Under the pieces are notes generated by a model. It had not been told where the DNA came from and did not search any database. It was given only the letters and a program-made list of their open reading frames with translations. This document shows positions 42,382-53,833 of a DNA stretch of 64,000 nucleotides, in pieces; within the stretch, counting starts at the first letter, position 1, and each line of letters begins with the position of its first letter. The translations under genes and the position numbers were made by a program. The stretch covers positions 1,426,001 to 1,490,000 of the forward strand of contig NC_015957.1 of the NCBI RefSeq assembly GCF_000147815.2, in the 5' to 3' direction. Source of the DNA: Streptomyces violaceusniger Tu 4113 (GTDB lineage: Bacteria; Actinomycetota; Actinomycetes; Streptomycetales; Streptomycetaceae).

Positions 42382-42489
42382 GAAGCCGTCCTGAGCGAGA
42401 CGGAAGCCGTCCTGAGCGAGACGGAAGCCGGTCCTGAGCGAGACGGAAGCCGGTCCTGAGCGAGAAGGAGGCCGGTCCTGAGCGAGAAG
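42382..42489. repeat. Five-copy 21-22 bp tandem repeat
   Basis: Units at 42382-42402, 42403-42423, 42424-42445, 42446-42467 and 42468-42489 share GAAGCC(G)GTCCTGAGCGAG. Copies 3-5 have one extra base, so the array is not a constant coding repeat. It ends 10 bp before the padR stop codon, in the padR-ABM gap. Confidence 0.92.
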
Positions 42490-42499
42490 GAGGCCGGGC

Positions 42500-43615
42500 C
42501 TATGCCTGGTCGTCTCGGAGCAGCGCGGTGATGCGCGCCGCGGTCGCCCCCAGGTGATGGCGGGCGTCGGCCAGTTGGGCGTCCGTCACCCCGTGGTCGC
42601 GGGCCGCGTCGCGGATGTCGTCGCGGAGCCGGTCGAGCAGCCGTTCCAGATCGCGGGCGGGGGCGTCCGACGGGGTGAAGTCCCTGGCCCACTCGGGCTC
42701 CTGAACTCCGGCCGCGCCACTGCCGCTGTCCTCGCTGCCACCGCCGGTCGGCTTCTCCTCCTTGCTGCCGCCCTCCGGCTTGGTCATGTCCATCCGCTCG
42801 ACCTTGGTCTCCGGCCCGGACGCCTCGTCGTCCCAGCCCCAGCCCCAGCCCCAGTCCGAGCGCGAGGTGCCCTGGCGGGAGATCCGGCTCATCCCGCGCG
42901 ACACCTCGGCCAGCCCCTCGCGCACCGCCTGCTGCCAGTCGCCCGCCCGGATGTGCTCCTGCGTCTGCTCCTGGACCCGCCGGGCGATCCGCTGGACCTC
43001 CTCGCGCGCGAAGTCCTGCGCGTCCTTGGCCTGCTTACGGGCGCGCTGGGCGTCCTGCCGGGCCCGCCGGCTCTCCTCCTTCGCCCGGCGCGCCTGCTCC
43101 TTCCACTCCTCCTTCGCGCGCCGCATGTCCTCCTTCGCCTGCCGCCAGGTCTCCTTGTCGCCCCACGGCCCCTCCCACGGGCCGTGCTTGTCCTGGGCGC
43201 CGCCGGTGCCGCCGGTGCCTCCGGAGGCGCGGGCCTGCTGGGCCGCCTCCCGCATCTCCCGCCGCAGATCGCTCGCGGAGCCGCGGACGTCCTCCCGGAT
43301 CTCGGCGGCGAGTTCGGCGACCGACTCGCGGATCTCCAGCTCCAGATCGGCCAGCTCACCGCCGCGGTCGGCCAGTTCGGCACGTCCGGCGTCGGTGATG
43401 GAGTAGACCTTGCGGCCGCCCTCGGTGGTGTGGGTCACCAGCCCCTCGGCCTCCAGCTTGGCCAGCCGCGGATAGACGGTGCCGGCCGAGGGCGCGTACA
43501 GCCCCTGGAACCGCTCCTCCAGCAGTCGGATGACCTCATAGCCGTGGCGCGGCGCCTCGTCGAGCAGCTTGAGCAGGTACAGGCGCAGTCGGCCGTGGGC
43601 GAATACGGGGGGCAT
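42500..43615 (-). CDS. PadR-family regulator with long charged C-terminal region
   Basis: A 371-residue protein. The winged helix occupies residues 1-100 (MPPVFAHGRLRLYLLKLLDE; GTVYPRLAKLEAEGLVTHTT). Next is a long Glu/Arg/Lys/Ala coiled-coil-like region (about 150-240, RRAKEEWKEQARRAKEESRR) and a Trp-rich patch WGWGWGWDDE. The C terminus ends in another helix (ITALLRDDQA). PadR proteins are normally 110-180 residues, so two thirds of this one is an extension. It overlaps the DUF4097 gene by one base (ATGA) and is coupled to it. The palindromes before the operon are the probable autoregulatory site. Confidence 0.9.
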   Translation of the reverse strand: MPPVFAHGRLRLYLLKLLDEAPRHGYEVIRLLEERFQGLYAPSAGTVYPRLAKLEAEGLVTHTTEGGRKVYSITDAGRAELADRGGELADLELEIRESVAELAAEIREDVRGSASDLRREMREAAQQARASGGTGGTGGAQDKHGPWEGPWGDKETWRQAKEDMRRAKEEWKEQARRAKEESRRARQDAQRARKQAKDAQDFAREEVQRIARRVQEQTQEHIRAGDWQQAVREGLAEVSRGMSRISRQGTSRSDWGWGWGWDDEASGPETKVERMDMTKPEGGSKEEKPTGGGSEDSGSGAAGVQEPEWARDFTPSDAPARDLERLLDRLRDDIRDAARDHGVTDAQLADARHHLGATAARITALLRDDQA

Positions 43616-44472
43616 CAGAGGACCTTTCCCTGGGTGCCGTCGGTGGTGTCCGTGTCGTCCTCGGACGGCGGACGGCGCAGCAGCGCGATGGCGCCCGAGA
43701 CGGTGGTGGCCTTGAGGCTGCCATTGCCGGTGCCGAGCCGCCCGGTGATCCTCTTGGCTCCCCACTGGCTGCTGACCCGTAGATCGTCGAAGCCGTTGGA
43801 GACCGAACCGCTGGCCGTGTTGGCCTCGATCTCGGCGTCGGCGGGGTGCGGCAGCCGGATGGCGATCTCGCCGGAGACGGTGATGAGTCCGATGTCGGAG
43901 CACTTCGAGGCGGGGGCGAGGTCGAGCACCATGTCGCCGCTGACCGATTCGGCCCGTACCAAGGGCCCGGAGCCCTCGATGACGGTGAGGTCGCCGGAGA
44001 CGGAGTGGAACCGCAGATCGCCGGTGACGGCCTGCGCCTCGACCCGGCCGGAGACGGTCTCGGCCCGCACCGGCCCGGTCAGCCCGAGCAGGGTGAAGTC
44101 GCCGGAGACACCGCGCAGTTCGGCGCGGCCGGCCAGCCCGGAGACCACGGCGGAGCCCCCGATCACGCCGACCGTGGCGCTGGTGTCGACGGGCACGGTG
44201 AGGGTGACATGGGCGCTGCGGTTCCACTGCCCGAGCCACTTGCGGAAGCCCTTCCAGGAGAGGTCGTCATAGCCCACGCTCAGCGTGCCGTCGACATGGG
44301 AGACCTTCAGCGCCGGGCCGTCGATCTCCGAGACCTCGAGACGGGCGGGACCATCGCCGGTGCCGACCACATTGACCGTGCCGCCCGCGATACGGACGTC
44401 GAGGGCCGAGACCGGGTCGTCGAAGGTGAGCTTCTGTGGCGCGGTGATCGACCACTGTGATCCGGCTGACAT
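43615..44472 (-). CDS. DUF4097 beta-helix-like protein, partner of PadR
   Basis: A 285-residue protein made of repeating short beta strands, with recurring SGD/SGR/SGS turns such as VSGDFTLLGLTG, TVSGRVEAQAVTG and SVSGDLTVIEGSG, typical of the DUF4097 (LiaX/adhesin-like) fold. There is no signal peptide or membrane helix. Genes of this type occur beside PadR or membrane-stress regulators in many bacteria; the function is not established. ATG 44472 is preceded by GGGGAGG. It is the first gene of a two-gene operon. Confidence 0.87.
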   Translation of the reverse strand: MSAGSQWSITAPQKLTFDDPVSALDVRIAGGTVNVVGTGDGPARLEVSEIDGPALKVSHVDGTLSVGYDDLSWKGFRKWLGQWNRSAHVTLTVPVDTSATVGVIGGSAVVSGLAGRAELRGVSGDFTLLGLTGPVRAETVSGRVEAQAVTGDLRFHSVSGDLTVIEGSGPLVRAESVSGDMVLDLAPASKCSDIGLITVSGEIAIRLPHPADAEIEANTASGSVSNGFDDLRVSSQWGAKRITGRLGTGNGSLKATTVSGAIALLRRPPSEDDTDTTDGTQGKVL

Positions 44473-44519
44473 CCCTGGCCTCCCCTGACTGGACGTGCGA
44501 CGCGTCACGACGACGCAAC

Positions 44520-44550
44520 ATATCGTGTCTCCACTGAACACGATATATCG
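44520..44550. promoter_or_regulatory. PadR-type operator: nested palindromes before the DUF4097-padR operon
   Basis: ATATCGTGT (44520-44528) is repeated inverted as ACACGATAT (44538-44546), 9 bp apart. The right arm also forms a second perfect palindrome, CGATATATCG (44541-44550). It is 48 bp upstream of the operon start. The 384-bp gap up to the synthetase gene shows no other gene. Confidence 0.65.
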
Positions 44551-44856
44551 CGGTCCTGCGGAGTCAAGCCCGGGCCGGGTCCGGCCCGGGAGGGCGGCGC
44601 CCGGCTGTCGCCCGTCCCGGCGGTGGCCGCCGCCGGGACGGGCGCGCACCTGTGCACAATCGCGCGAGCCGGTGACGGATGCATGGTGCAGTCATCGTTC
44701 CCTGTGGACCGGATCACCCTTCTTCGAGAAAATCCTCCTCCCCGGAAATTCCCCGCTAGAGTCTCGCTAGAGCACTGGTAGAGCGTCATGGAGACACATG
44801 TTTGGGGCTGTTACCTTCGTGGCCTCAGAATCGGGAAGGAAGAGGGCTGCGGGGGA

Positions 44857-48745
<3,889 letters not shown>

Positions 48746-48760
48746 GGAGTGGCGACCACC

Positions 48761-49159
48761 ATGGCATCAGCGAACATCGAGGCCATCCGCGCCTCCTACG
48801 CGGGTTTCCGCGACCGCGACATCGAGGGGATTCTGTCGGGCATGCACCCCGATGTGGAGTGGGTCCATCCGGAGGGGATGGCCCAGTACGGGCTCGGCGG
48901 CACCAAGCTGGGCCATGCGGGGATCAAGGACTTCCTCGCCCATGTGCCGACCGTGCTGGGCGGGATGAAGCTCGCGCCGAAGGAGTTCATCGAACAGGGC
49001 GACCGGGTCGTGGTGTTCGGCACCCGTGAGGTGACCTCGCGCCGCGGTACGACCGTGACGCTGGACTTCGTCCACTCGTGGACGATGCGGGACGGCAGGG
49101 CGGCGAGGATGGAGGACATCTTCGACACCGTGGCGTTCCATGAACTGATCGAGAGCTGA
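48761..49159 (+). CDS. NTF2-like/SnoaL-fold protein (TerC-like dehydratase)
   Basis: A 132-residue single NTF2-like domain: ASANIEAIRASYAGFRDRDI, MHPDVEWVHPEGM and VLDFVHSWTMRDGR-type strands ending DIFDTVAFHELIES. Family members act as dehydratases, cyclases or isomerases on aromatic intermediates. The preceding genes suggest it is the dehydratase partner of the reductase, giving the aromatised terphenyl. ATG 48761 follows GAGGAG at 11 nt; an in-frame GTG at 48749 overlaps that site. A strong terminator follows, so it closes the operon. Confidence 0.82.
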   Translation: MASANIEAIRASYAGFRDRDIEGILSGMHPDVEWVHPEGMAQYGLGGTKLGHAGIKDFLAHVPTVLGGMKLAPKEFIEQGDRVVVFGTREVTSRRGTTVTLDFVHSWTMRDGRAARMEDIFDTVAFHELIES

Positions 49160-49181
49160 CCGAACCCGACAAGCCCCTACA

Positions 49182-49222
49182 GCCGTCCGCTCCCGCGCCG
49201 AGAAGGCACGGGAGCGGACGGC
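49182..49222. terminator. Bidirectional terminator closing the A-T-TE operon
   Basis: GCCGTCCGCTCCCG (49182-49195) and its exact complement at 49209-49222 form a 14-bp stem with a 13-nt loop between the operon and the convergent nitroreductase gene. Confidence 0.85.
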
Positions 49223-49241
49223 CGTTCTTCCGGAAGAGGTC

Positions 49242-49862
49242 TCAGACCGTACGGACGACCTCTTCGTACTCCAGCCGCGGCAGCCGGCCCATCCAGGCGT
49301 CCGGACCCGGCTTGCCGATGTTGACCACACAGACCGCCGCGTGCCGCCCGTCCTCGAAGAACTCCTTGGAGACGGCCGCGTGGTCGAAGCCGATCATGGG
49401 CCCGGCGGCGAGCCCCGCGGCGCGCACGCCGAGGATGAAGTAGCCCACCTGCAGCGCGGTGTTGAAGCGTGCCGACGCCTCCCGCATGCCGGGGTCGGCG
49501 AAGATCTGCTGCGGGTTCTCCATGAACGGCACCAGCCGCGGCAGCTCCTCATGGAAGTCCAGGTCCGCGGCGAGCACCGCGACCAGCGGGGCCTTGGCCG
49601 TCTTCTCCTGGTTACGCCCCGTCATATGCGTCACCAGCCGGGCGCGCGCCTCCTCCGAGCGCACCAGGACCACCCGGAGCGGCTGCTGGTTCATCGAGGT
49701 GGGCGCGTACTTGACCAGCTCGTGGATCGCGCGGACCTGCTCGTCCGTCACCGGCTCTTCGGTGAAGGTGTTGGCCGTCCGGGCCTCCAGGAACAGCTGC
49801 CGCTGCGCCTCCGGCGCCAGGGTGAGGGGGCTCAGGGCCCCGCTGCTCTCCGGTGCGCTCAT
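49242..49862 (-). CDS. Nitroreductase-family FMN protein (RutE/malonic semialdehyde reductase-like)
   Basis: A 206-residue flavoprotein fold: ARTANTFTEEPVTDEQVRAI, TSMNQQPLRVVLVRSEEAR (the FMN-contact turn at about residues 52-70) and the helix AAGLAAGPMIGFDHAAVSKE. It ends EYEEVVRTV. The family reduces nitro groups, quinones or semialdehydes with NADPH. AAGGAGA precedes the ATG. The divergent TetR gene probably represses it through the palindrome in between. Its nearness to a putative quinone pathway is suggestive but not evidence of a shared role. Confidence 0.85.
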   Translation of the reverse strand: MSAPESSGALSPLTLAPEAQRQLFLEARTANTFTEEPVTDEQVRAIHELVKYAPTSMNQQPLRVVLVRSEEARARLVTHMTGRNQEKTAKAPLVAVLAADLDFHEELPRLVPFMENPQQIFADPGMREASARFNTALQVGYFILGVRAAGLAAGPMIGFDHAAVSKEFFEDGRHAAVCVVNIGKPGPDAWMGRLPRLEYEEVVRTV

Positions 49863-49917
49863 GGGAGCTCTCCTTGTGAAGCGGTGAGGAAACGACATGA
49901 TCTGCCGATGAATTAAT

Positions 49918-49938
49918 TGGACTGGACGGGCTAGTCCA
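49918..49938. promoter_or_regulatory. TetR operator candidate between nitroreductase and tetR
   Basis: TGGACT and AGTCCA, perfect inverted arms 9 bp apart, lie in the 148-bp divergent gap; the flanking ATT/ATT extends similarity on both sides. Confidence 0.6.
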
Positions 49939-50010
49939 TTGCAGTAAACGAAGGCTAGACTCACACGTCCATCGAGGGCAAGACCGGCTCGGAGCGAGGA
50001 GGTTGGGCCG

Positions 50011-50694
50011 TTGCGGACGGACAGCGGTCCCCGGCGCAGCGCCGCGGGGCGGCCCGCGGGCCCCCAGCCCGCCAAGCGGCAGGCGATATTGGAGGCGGCC
50101 GTGGCCGTCTTTCTGCGCGAGGGATACAACCGGGCGAGCGTGGACGTCATCGCGGACGAGGCCCGCGTGTCCAAGCAGACCGTCTACAACCACTTCGGCG
50201 ACAAGGAACGGCTGTTCATCGCCGCCGTCGAGGAGGAGCGGGAGCGCGTGGCGGCCGGTTTCGCCGCCGGTTCCCCGTACGCCTTCGGACCGGACGGCAC
50301 CGAGCCCGTCGAGGCGTACGACGGCGGTGACGCCCGCACCGCGCTGATCCACTTCGGCCACCGGGTGCTCGCCGTACTCCTCGACGAACGGGCCTCCGCG
50401 CTCCGCCGCCTGGTCATCGCCGAGGTCGCCCGCCATCCCTCGCTGCGCCCCGCATGCGCCGAGGGAGAGCCCCAGCAACTGGTGACCTACCTCGCCGAGA
50501 TGCTCGGCCGGCGCACCGCCCGCGGCGAGCTGAGCGTGCCGGAACCGGCCACCGCCGCCCGCCAGTTCGTGGCCCTGATCGTCCAGCAGGGCCTCTACCA
50601 GTCGATGTACGGCACCAGCCCGCTCGCCGACGCGCAGGCCGCGGCCGTCTGCGAAAGCGCCGCCGACCTGCTCGTCCGTGCCTACCGCCCATGA
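50011..50694 (+). CDS. TetR-family regulator
   Basis: A 227-residue protein. TTG 50011 is preceded by GAGGAGG at the right distance. The helix-turn-helix is at about residues 40-60 (VDVIADEARVSKQTVYNHFG), followed by FGDKERLFIAAVEEERERVA. The ligand domain has the AcrR_C type sequence ending ADLLVRAYRP. It is divergent from the nitroreductase and 22 bp upstream of the SARP gene on the same strand, so the two regulators are probably cotranscribed. Confidence 0.88.
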   Translation: MRTDSGPRRSAAGRPAGPQPAKRQAILEAAVAVFLREGYNRASVDVIADEARVSKQTVYNHFGDKERLFIAAVEEERERVAAGFAAGSPYAFGPDGTEPVEAYDGGDARTALIHFGHRVLAVLLDERASALRRLVIAEVARHPSLRPACAEGEPQQLVTYLAEMLGRRTARGELSVPEPATAARQFVALIVQQGLYQSMYGTSPLADAQAAAVCESAADLLVRAYRP

Positions 50695-50716
50695 AGCCCG
50701 AAGAGAGGTGCCACCC

Positions 50717-51532
50717 ATGCGGGTGAGCGTGCTCGGACCGCTGACACTCGGCCTCGGCGCCCGGTCCGGGGTGCCCAGCGCGATGAAGCCGCGCAAGGTC
50801 CTGTCCCTGCTGCTGCTCCACGCCGGCCGGATGGTGCCGGTGCAGTCGCTGATGGCCGAGCTGTGGGGCGATCATCCGCCGCGCACCGGACTGACCACGC
50901 TGCAGACGTACATCCTGCATCTGCGCAAGCTGCTCGCCGAGGTGCTGGGGATGCCGTCGGCCGCCGTCACCCGGGATGTGCTGCAGACCCGGCCCGGGGG
51001 CTACGCCATGGTGGTGGGCCCGGGCCAGCTCGACGTCCATCAGTACCGCGCCCTCGTCGCCGAGGGCGAAGGCGCGCTGGAGGCCGGCGACGAGCGGACG
51101 GCGGACACCTCCTTCCGGCGGGCGCTGGCCCTCTGGCAGGGCCCGGCCCTGGTGGACGTCACCCCGCACGGCCGCCCGCTGCAGGCGGAAGTCGCCCGGC
51201 TGGAGCAGTCCCGGCTCACGGTCACCGAGCGCGGAATCGAGACCCGGCTGCGGCTCGGCGGCCATCTGGAGGTGCTGAGCGACCTCGCCTCGCTGGTCGT
51301 GGAGCACCGCTTCCACGAGGGCATGCACGGGCAGTACATGCTCGCCCTCCACCGCTCCGGCCAGCGCACCCGCGCCCTGACCGTCTACCAGCGGCTGCGG
51401 ACGGCGATGACGGAGGAGCTGGGGCTGGAACCCTCGGCGAAGCTGCAGCGGCTGCAGCAGGCGGTGCTGGTGTCCGACCCCCGGCTGGACCACGAGGCGG
51501 GGGCGCCGGGGCGCGGACCGGTGGTGGCGTGA
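50717..51532 (+). CDS. Small SARP-type activator (OmpR-like HTH plus BTAD)
   Basis: A 271-residue regulator: an OmpR-like winged helix (MRVSVLGPLTLGLGARSGVP to about residue 95, with LSLLLLHAGRMVPVQSLMAE), then a bacterial transcriptional activation domain (VDVHQYRALVAEGE-like start, ending RTAMTEELGLEPSAKLQRLQ). It has no NB-ARC or TPR part, so it is the size of cluster-situated antibiotic activators such as RedD. ATG 50717 follows GAGG. Its position 1.6 kb from the A-T-TE operon makes it the best candidate activator of that operon, by inference only. Confidence 0.88.
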   Translation: MRVSVLGPLTLGLGARSGVPSAMKPRKVLSLLLLHAGRMVPVQSLMAELWGDHPPRTGLTTLQTYILHLRKLLAEVLGMPSAAVTRDVLQTRPGGYAMVVGPGQLDVHQYRALVAEGEGALEAGDERTADTSFRRALALWQGPALVDVTPHGRPLQAEVARLEQSRLTVTERGIETRLRLGGHLEVLSDLASLVVEHRFHEGMHGQYMLALHRSGQRTRALTVYQRLRTAMTEELGLEPSAKLQRLQQAVLVSDPRLDHEAGAPGRGPVVA

Positions 51533-51641
51533 GGGGCGGCCGGTAGGGCCGCGTAGCGCTTATGCGTCAGCGCCCTTGGACGCCGTTCGCCTTCAGGCGT
51601 CGTCGCCCTCGGACGTCGTCGCCCTCGGACGTCGTTCGCCC

Positions 51642-51824
51642 TCAGAGGTCGTCGTCTTCCTCCTCGAGCCGGGCCAGCCAGGTCGCCAGCCGCTCCACCG
51701 GAACCTCGAAGTCCGGGTTCAGGTCGACGAACGTCCGAAGCTGCTCGGCGAGCCACTCGAAGGTGACCTCCTCGGTGCCGCGTCGCTGCTCCAGCTCCTC
51801 GATACCGCGATCGGTGAAGTACAA
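51642..51824 (-). CDS. DUF6104-type small acidic protein
   Basis: A 60-residue protein beginning (TTG)YFTDRGIEELEQRRGTEE and ending ATWLARLEEEDDDL. The sequence matches a highly conserved short streptomycete protein of unknown function as I recall it. TTG 51824 has GGAG 6 nt upstream. The longer frame from 51932 adds unrelated residues. The 109-bp gap to the SARP gene contains imperfect GTCGTCGCCCTCGGAC repeats (about 51592-51640). Confidence 0.78.
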   Translation of the reverse strand: MYFTDRGIEELEQRRGTEEVTFEWLAEQLRTFVDLNPDFEVPVERLATWLARLEEEDDDL

Positions 51825-51910
51825 GGGTCGCTCCGGTCGGGATGGTGTGGATCTACCCGTCCAGGATATGCGGCACAGCGGCCCGGTGAGCGACCCGAGG
51901 GCCGCCGGAG

Positions 51911-51942
51911 TTGACCTTGACGCGGGCGTCAATGTTTACGGT
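51911..51942 (+). promoter_or_regulatory. MerR-type promoter of the SDR gene (20-bp spacer)
   Basis: TTGACC (51911-51916) and TACGGT (51937-51942) are separated by 20 bp, longer than normal, with the inverted repeat TTGACG-CGGG-CGTCAA (51917-51932) between them. That geometry is characteristic of promoters activated by MerR-family proteins. A MerR gene lies downstream at 52918. Confidence 0.65.
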
Positions 51943-51950
51943 GCGTTGGC

Positions 51951-52721
51951 ATGACAGACATGACAGCCGCACACTTCGACGGCACAGCGGTGATCGTCAC
52001 CGGTGGGGGCACGGGGATCGGGCGGGCCGCCGCACGGACCTTCGCCGAGCAGGGCGCCCAGGTCCTGGTGGTCGGCCGGACGGCGGCCCGGCTCGAGGAG
52101 ACGGCCGCCGACGCGCCGGGCATCCGGCCGCTGGTGGCCGACGTCTCGGCGCCCGGCGCCGCCGAACTGATCGTTAACGCCGCGCTGGAGGCGTTCGGCC
52201 GGATCGACGTGCTGGTCAACAATGCCGCCGTGGTGCGGCAAGCGCCGCTCGGGGACATCCGCCGGGAAGCCGTGGAGGAGATGCTCGCCGTCAATCTGCT
52301 CGCGCCGGTGTACCTCACCGAGGCCGCCGTTCCGCATCTCGGCGAGAGCGCCGGTGTCGTGATCAACGTCAGTACGGCGATCGGCCAGCGTGGCTGGCCG
52401 ATGCCCGGCACCGAGCTGTACGCCGCGCTGAAGGCCGCCCTGGACACTCTGACACGGAGCTGGGCGGTGCAACTCGCCCCGCGCGGGGTGCGTGTGGCCG
52501 GTGTGGCCCCCGGCCCCATCGCCACCTCGATCGGGCGGCACCAGGGGCTCGACACCGAGCAGATCGACGCCCTGCGGACGACCCTGATCGAGCATGTGCC
52601 GCTGCGGCGGCTCGGCCGGGTGGAAGAGGTCGCCTTCTGGATCACCCAGCTCGCCCGGCCCGAGGCGGGCTACACCACCGGCGTCGTCCTGCCCGTGGAC
52701 GGCGGGGCACTGGTGGGCTAG
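51951..52721 (+). CDS. Short-chain dehydrogenase/reductase
   Basis: A 256-residue classical SDR: the cofactor loop VTGGGTGIGRAAA (about residues 17-29), NNAAVVRQAP (about 86-95), catalytic Ser in INVSTAIGQRG, Tyr and Lys in ELYAALKAALDTL (YxxxK), and the C-terminal PVDGGALVG. It probably uses NADP(H). Two ATG codons, 51951 and 51960, are possible. The stop codon TAG is the first base triplet inside the MITE-like element. A MerR-type promoter precedes it. Confidence 0.9.
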   Translation: MTDMTAAHFDGTAVIVTGGGTGIGRAAARTFAEQGAQVLVVGRTAARLEETAADAPGIRPLVADVSAPGAAELIVNAALEAFGRIDVLVNNAAVVRQAPLGDIRREAVEEMLAVNLLAPVYLTEAAVPHLGESAGVVINVSTAIGQRGWPMPGTELYAALKAALDTLTRSWAVQLAPRGVRVAGVAPGPIATSIGRHQGLDTEQIDALRTTLIEHVPLRRLGRVEEVAFWITQLARPEAGYTTGVVLPVDGGALVG

Positions 52722-52883
52722 GGCCTGTCGTTTGGATCAGGCCGGGCTCGCGGGGTCTGGCACGCGCATCTGCGGCGTTGTCGTCACTCGCCGACGCTCC
52801 GCGTCGACTCCCTCCTCCGCCTTGCAACCGCACGCACCAGACCCCGCTCCCTGATCCGGCCTGATCCAAATGACAGACCCTAG
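52718..52883. mobile_element. 166-bp MITE-like element with 29-bp terminal inverted repeats
   Basis: The ends 52718-52746 and 52855-52883 are inverted copies with 3 mismatches; each starts CTAGGGYCTGTCRTTTGGAT. A nested inverted repeat GCGGGGTCTGG/CCAGACCCCGC (52750-52760, 52837-52847) lies inside. There is no coding capacity. CTAG at both tips could be the target site. Similar sequence is, from memory, repeated in several Streptomyces genomes. Confidence 0.8.
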
Positions 52884-52905
52884 GTGCCTGCCGACTGGCC
52901 GCGGG

Positions 52906-52911
52906 TAGTGT
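52906..52911 (+). promoter_or_regulatory. -10 box TAGTGT for a leaderless MerR gene
   Basis: TAGTGT ends 6 bp before the ATG at 52918, so the transcript would start at or next to the start codon. The -35 position falls at the right tip of the MITE-like element. Confidence 0.45.
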
Positions 52912-52917
52912 CGCCGC

Positions 52918-53298
52918 ATGCGGATAGGGGAGTTGGCGAAGGCCACCGGTGCCACCACCCGGGCCCTGCGCTTCTACGAGGAGCGAGGGCTGCTGAGCTC
53001 CACACGCGCGGTCAACGGCTACCGGATCTACGACGAGCGGGCGATCCAGCGGGTGGCGAACATCCGCTATCTGCTGGACGCCGGGCTCACGCTGGAGGAC
53101 ATCGAGCACTTCGGCGCCTGCCTGGACGGCGACCTGCCCAGCAGCCGCCCCTCCGAGGCCATGCTGGACGTCGGGCGCCGCCGCCTGAGCGTGCTGGACG
53201 ACCGGATCGCCACCCTCGCGCGGGTGCGCGAGGAGCTCGCCGAGCGGCTGGCCATCGCCTCCGGCGACCGGGCCGCGGGCCCTACGTCGTCCGGCTGA
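52918..53298 (+). CDS. MerR-family regulator
   Basis: A 126-residue MerR protein starting MRIGELAKATGATTRALRFY, with the winged helix to about residue 70 and a coiled-coil dimerisation helix (RRRLSVLDDRIATLARVREE). It lacks the C-terminal Cys metal ligands, so the effector is unlikely to be a metal. The SDR gene upstream has a MerR-type promoter and is the obvious target. The MITE-like element separates the two genes. Confidence 0.87.
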   Translation: MRIGELAKATGATTRALRFYEERGLLSSTRAVNGYRIYDERAIQRVANIRYLLDAGLTLEDIEHFGACLDGDLPSSRPSEAMLDVGRRRLSVLDDRIATLARVREELAERLAIASGDRAAGPTSSG

Positions 53299-53539
53299 GC
53301 AGCCAGGACACCAGCGCGCGTACAGCGCTGGAGAGCATGCCGGCGGTTCGGCATCGTTGACCTGCTTTCGTCACCTTCTCGGCCGTGCACGGCCAAGCTT
53401 GTACGCCCGGTCGTTCGCACCTCGTCGCGCTCCCGGCTGCCCTTACGACGGGACGGTCACAGGTCGCATCAACCCAGCTCCCGGCTAGTGGTGAGAGGGA
53501 GGGTGCGGGTGCGGTGACACACACCCACGCCGAGCGCGC

Positions 53540-53790
53540 GCGATTGCCTACGGTGCTCCTTGCGTAGGCGACGGGCGAGGCGGCGGGTGGCCGAGCGGGT
53601 CCGCTCGGCCTGGAGTCCGGCGCGTTCGAGGGCCTGCCGGCGCCGGTAGCGGGACAGGCGACGGCCCTGGTGGTTCGTGCCGTCGGAGCTGGTGGCGAGG
53701 TTCACGATGCCCCGGTCGACTCCGATCCATGTGAACGCCGGGGCATCCTCGCCGGACCGGGTGAAACTGGCGGACCCGCCCCGGCTGGGG
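53540..53790 (-). pseudogene. Remnant of IS200/IS605-type TnpB (OrfB) transposase
   Basis: Read on the minus strand, EDAPAFTWIGVDRGIVNLAT, then SSDGTNHQGRRLSRYRRRQA and RSATRRLARRLRKEHRRQ match the TnpB central region, including the RuvC-I Asp in GVDRG. Both ends degenerate: no start region, no zinc finger, no RuvC-II/III. The whole 593-bp gap 53299-53891 otherwise holds no gene, only this relic and the kgd terminator. Bounds are approximate. Confidence 0.7.
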
Positions 53791-53833
53791 CTTCGAGCCG
53801 CCGCCGATCTGACCGTAAGAGCACCCCGAACGG

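Noticed and set aside
42382..42489. CRISPR array
   Set aside because: Units are directly adjacent with no spacers, and no cas gene is in the window.
49242..49862. Nitroreductase as a terphenyl pathway enzyme
   Set aside because: It is on the opposite strand behind a terminator and shares an operator region with its own TetR; proximity alone is not enough.
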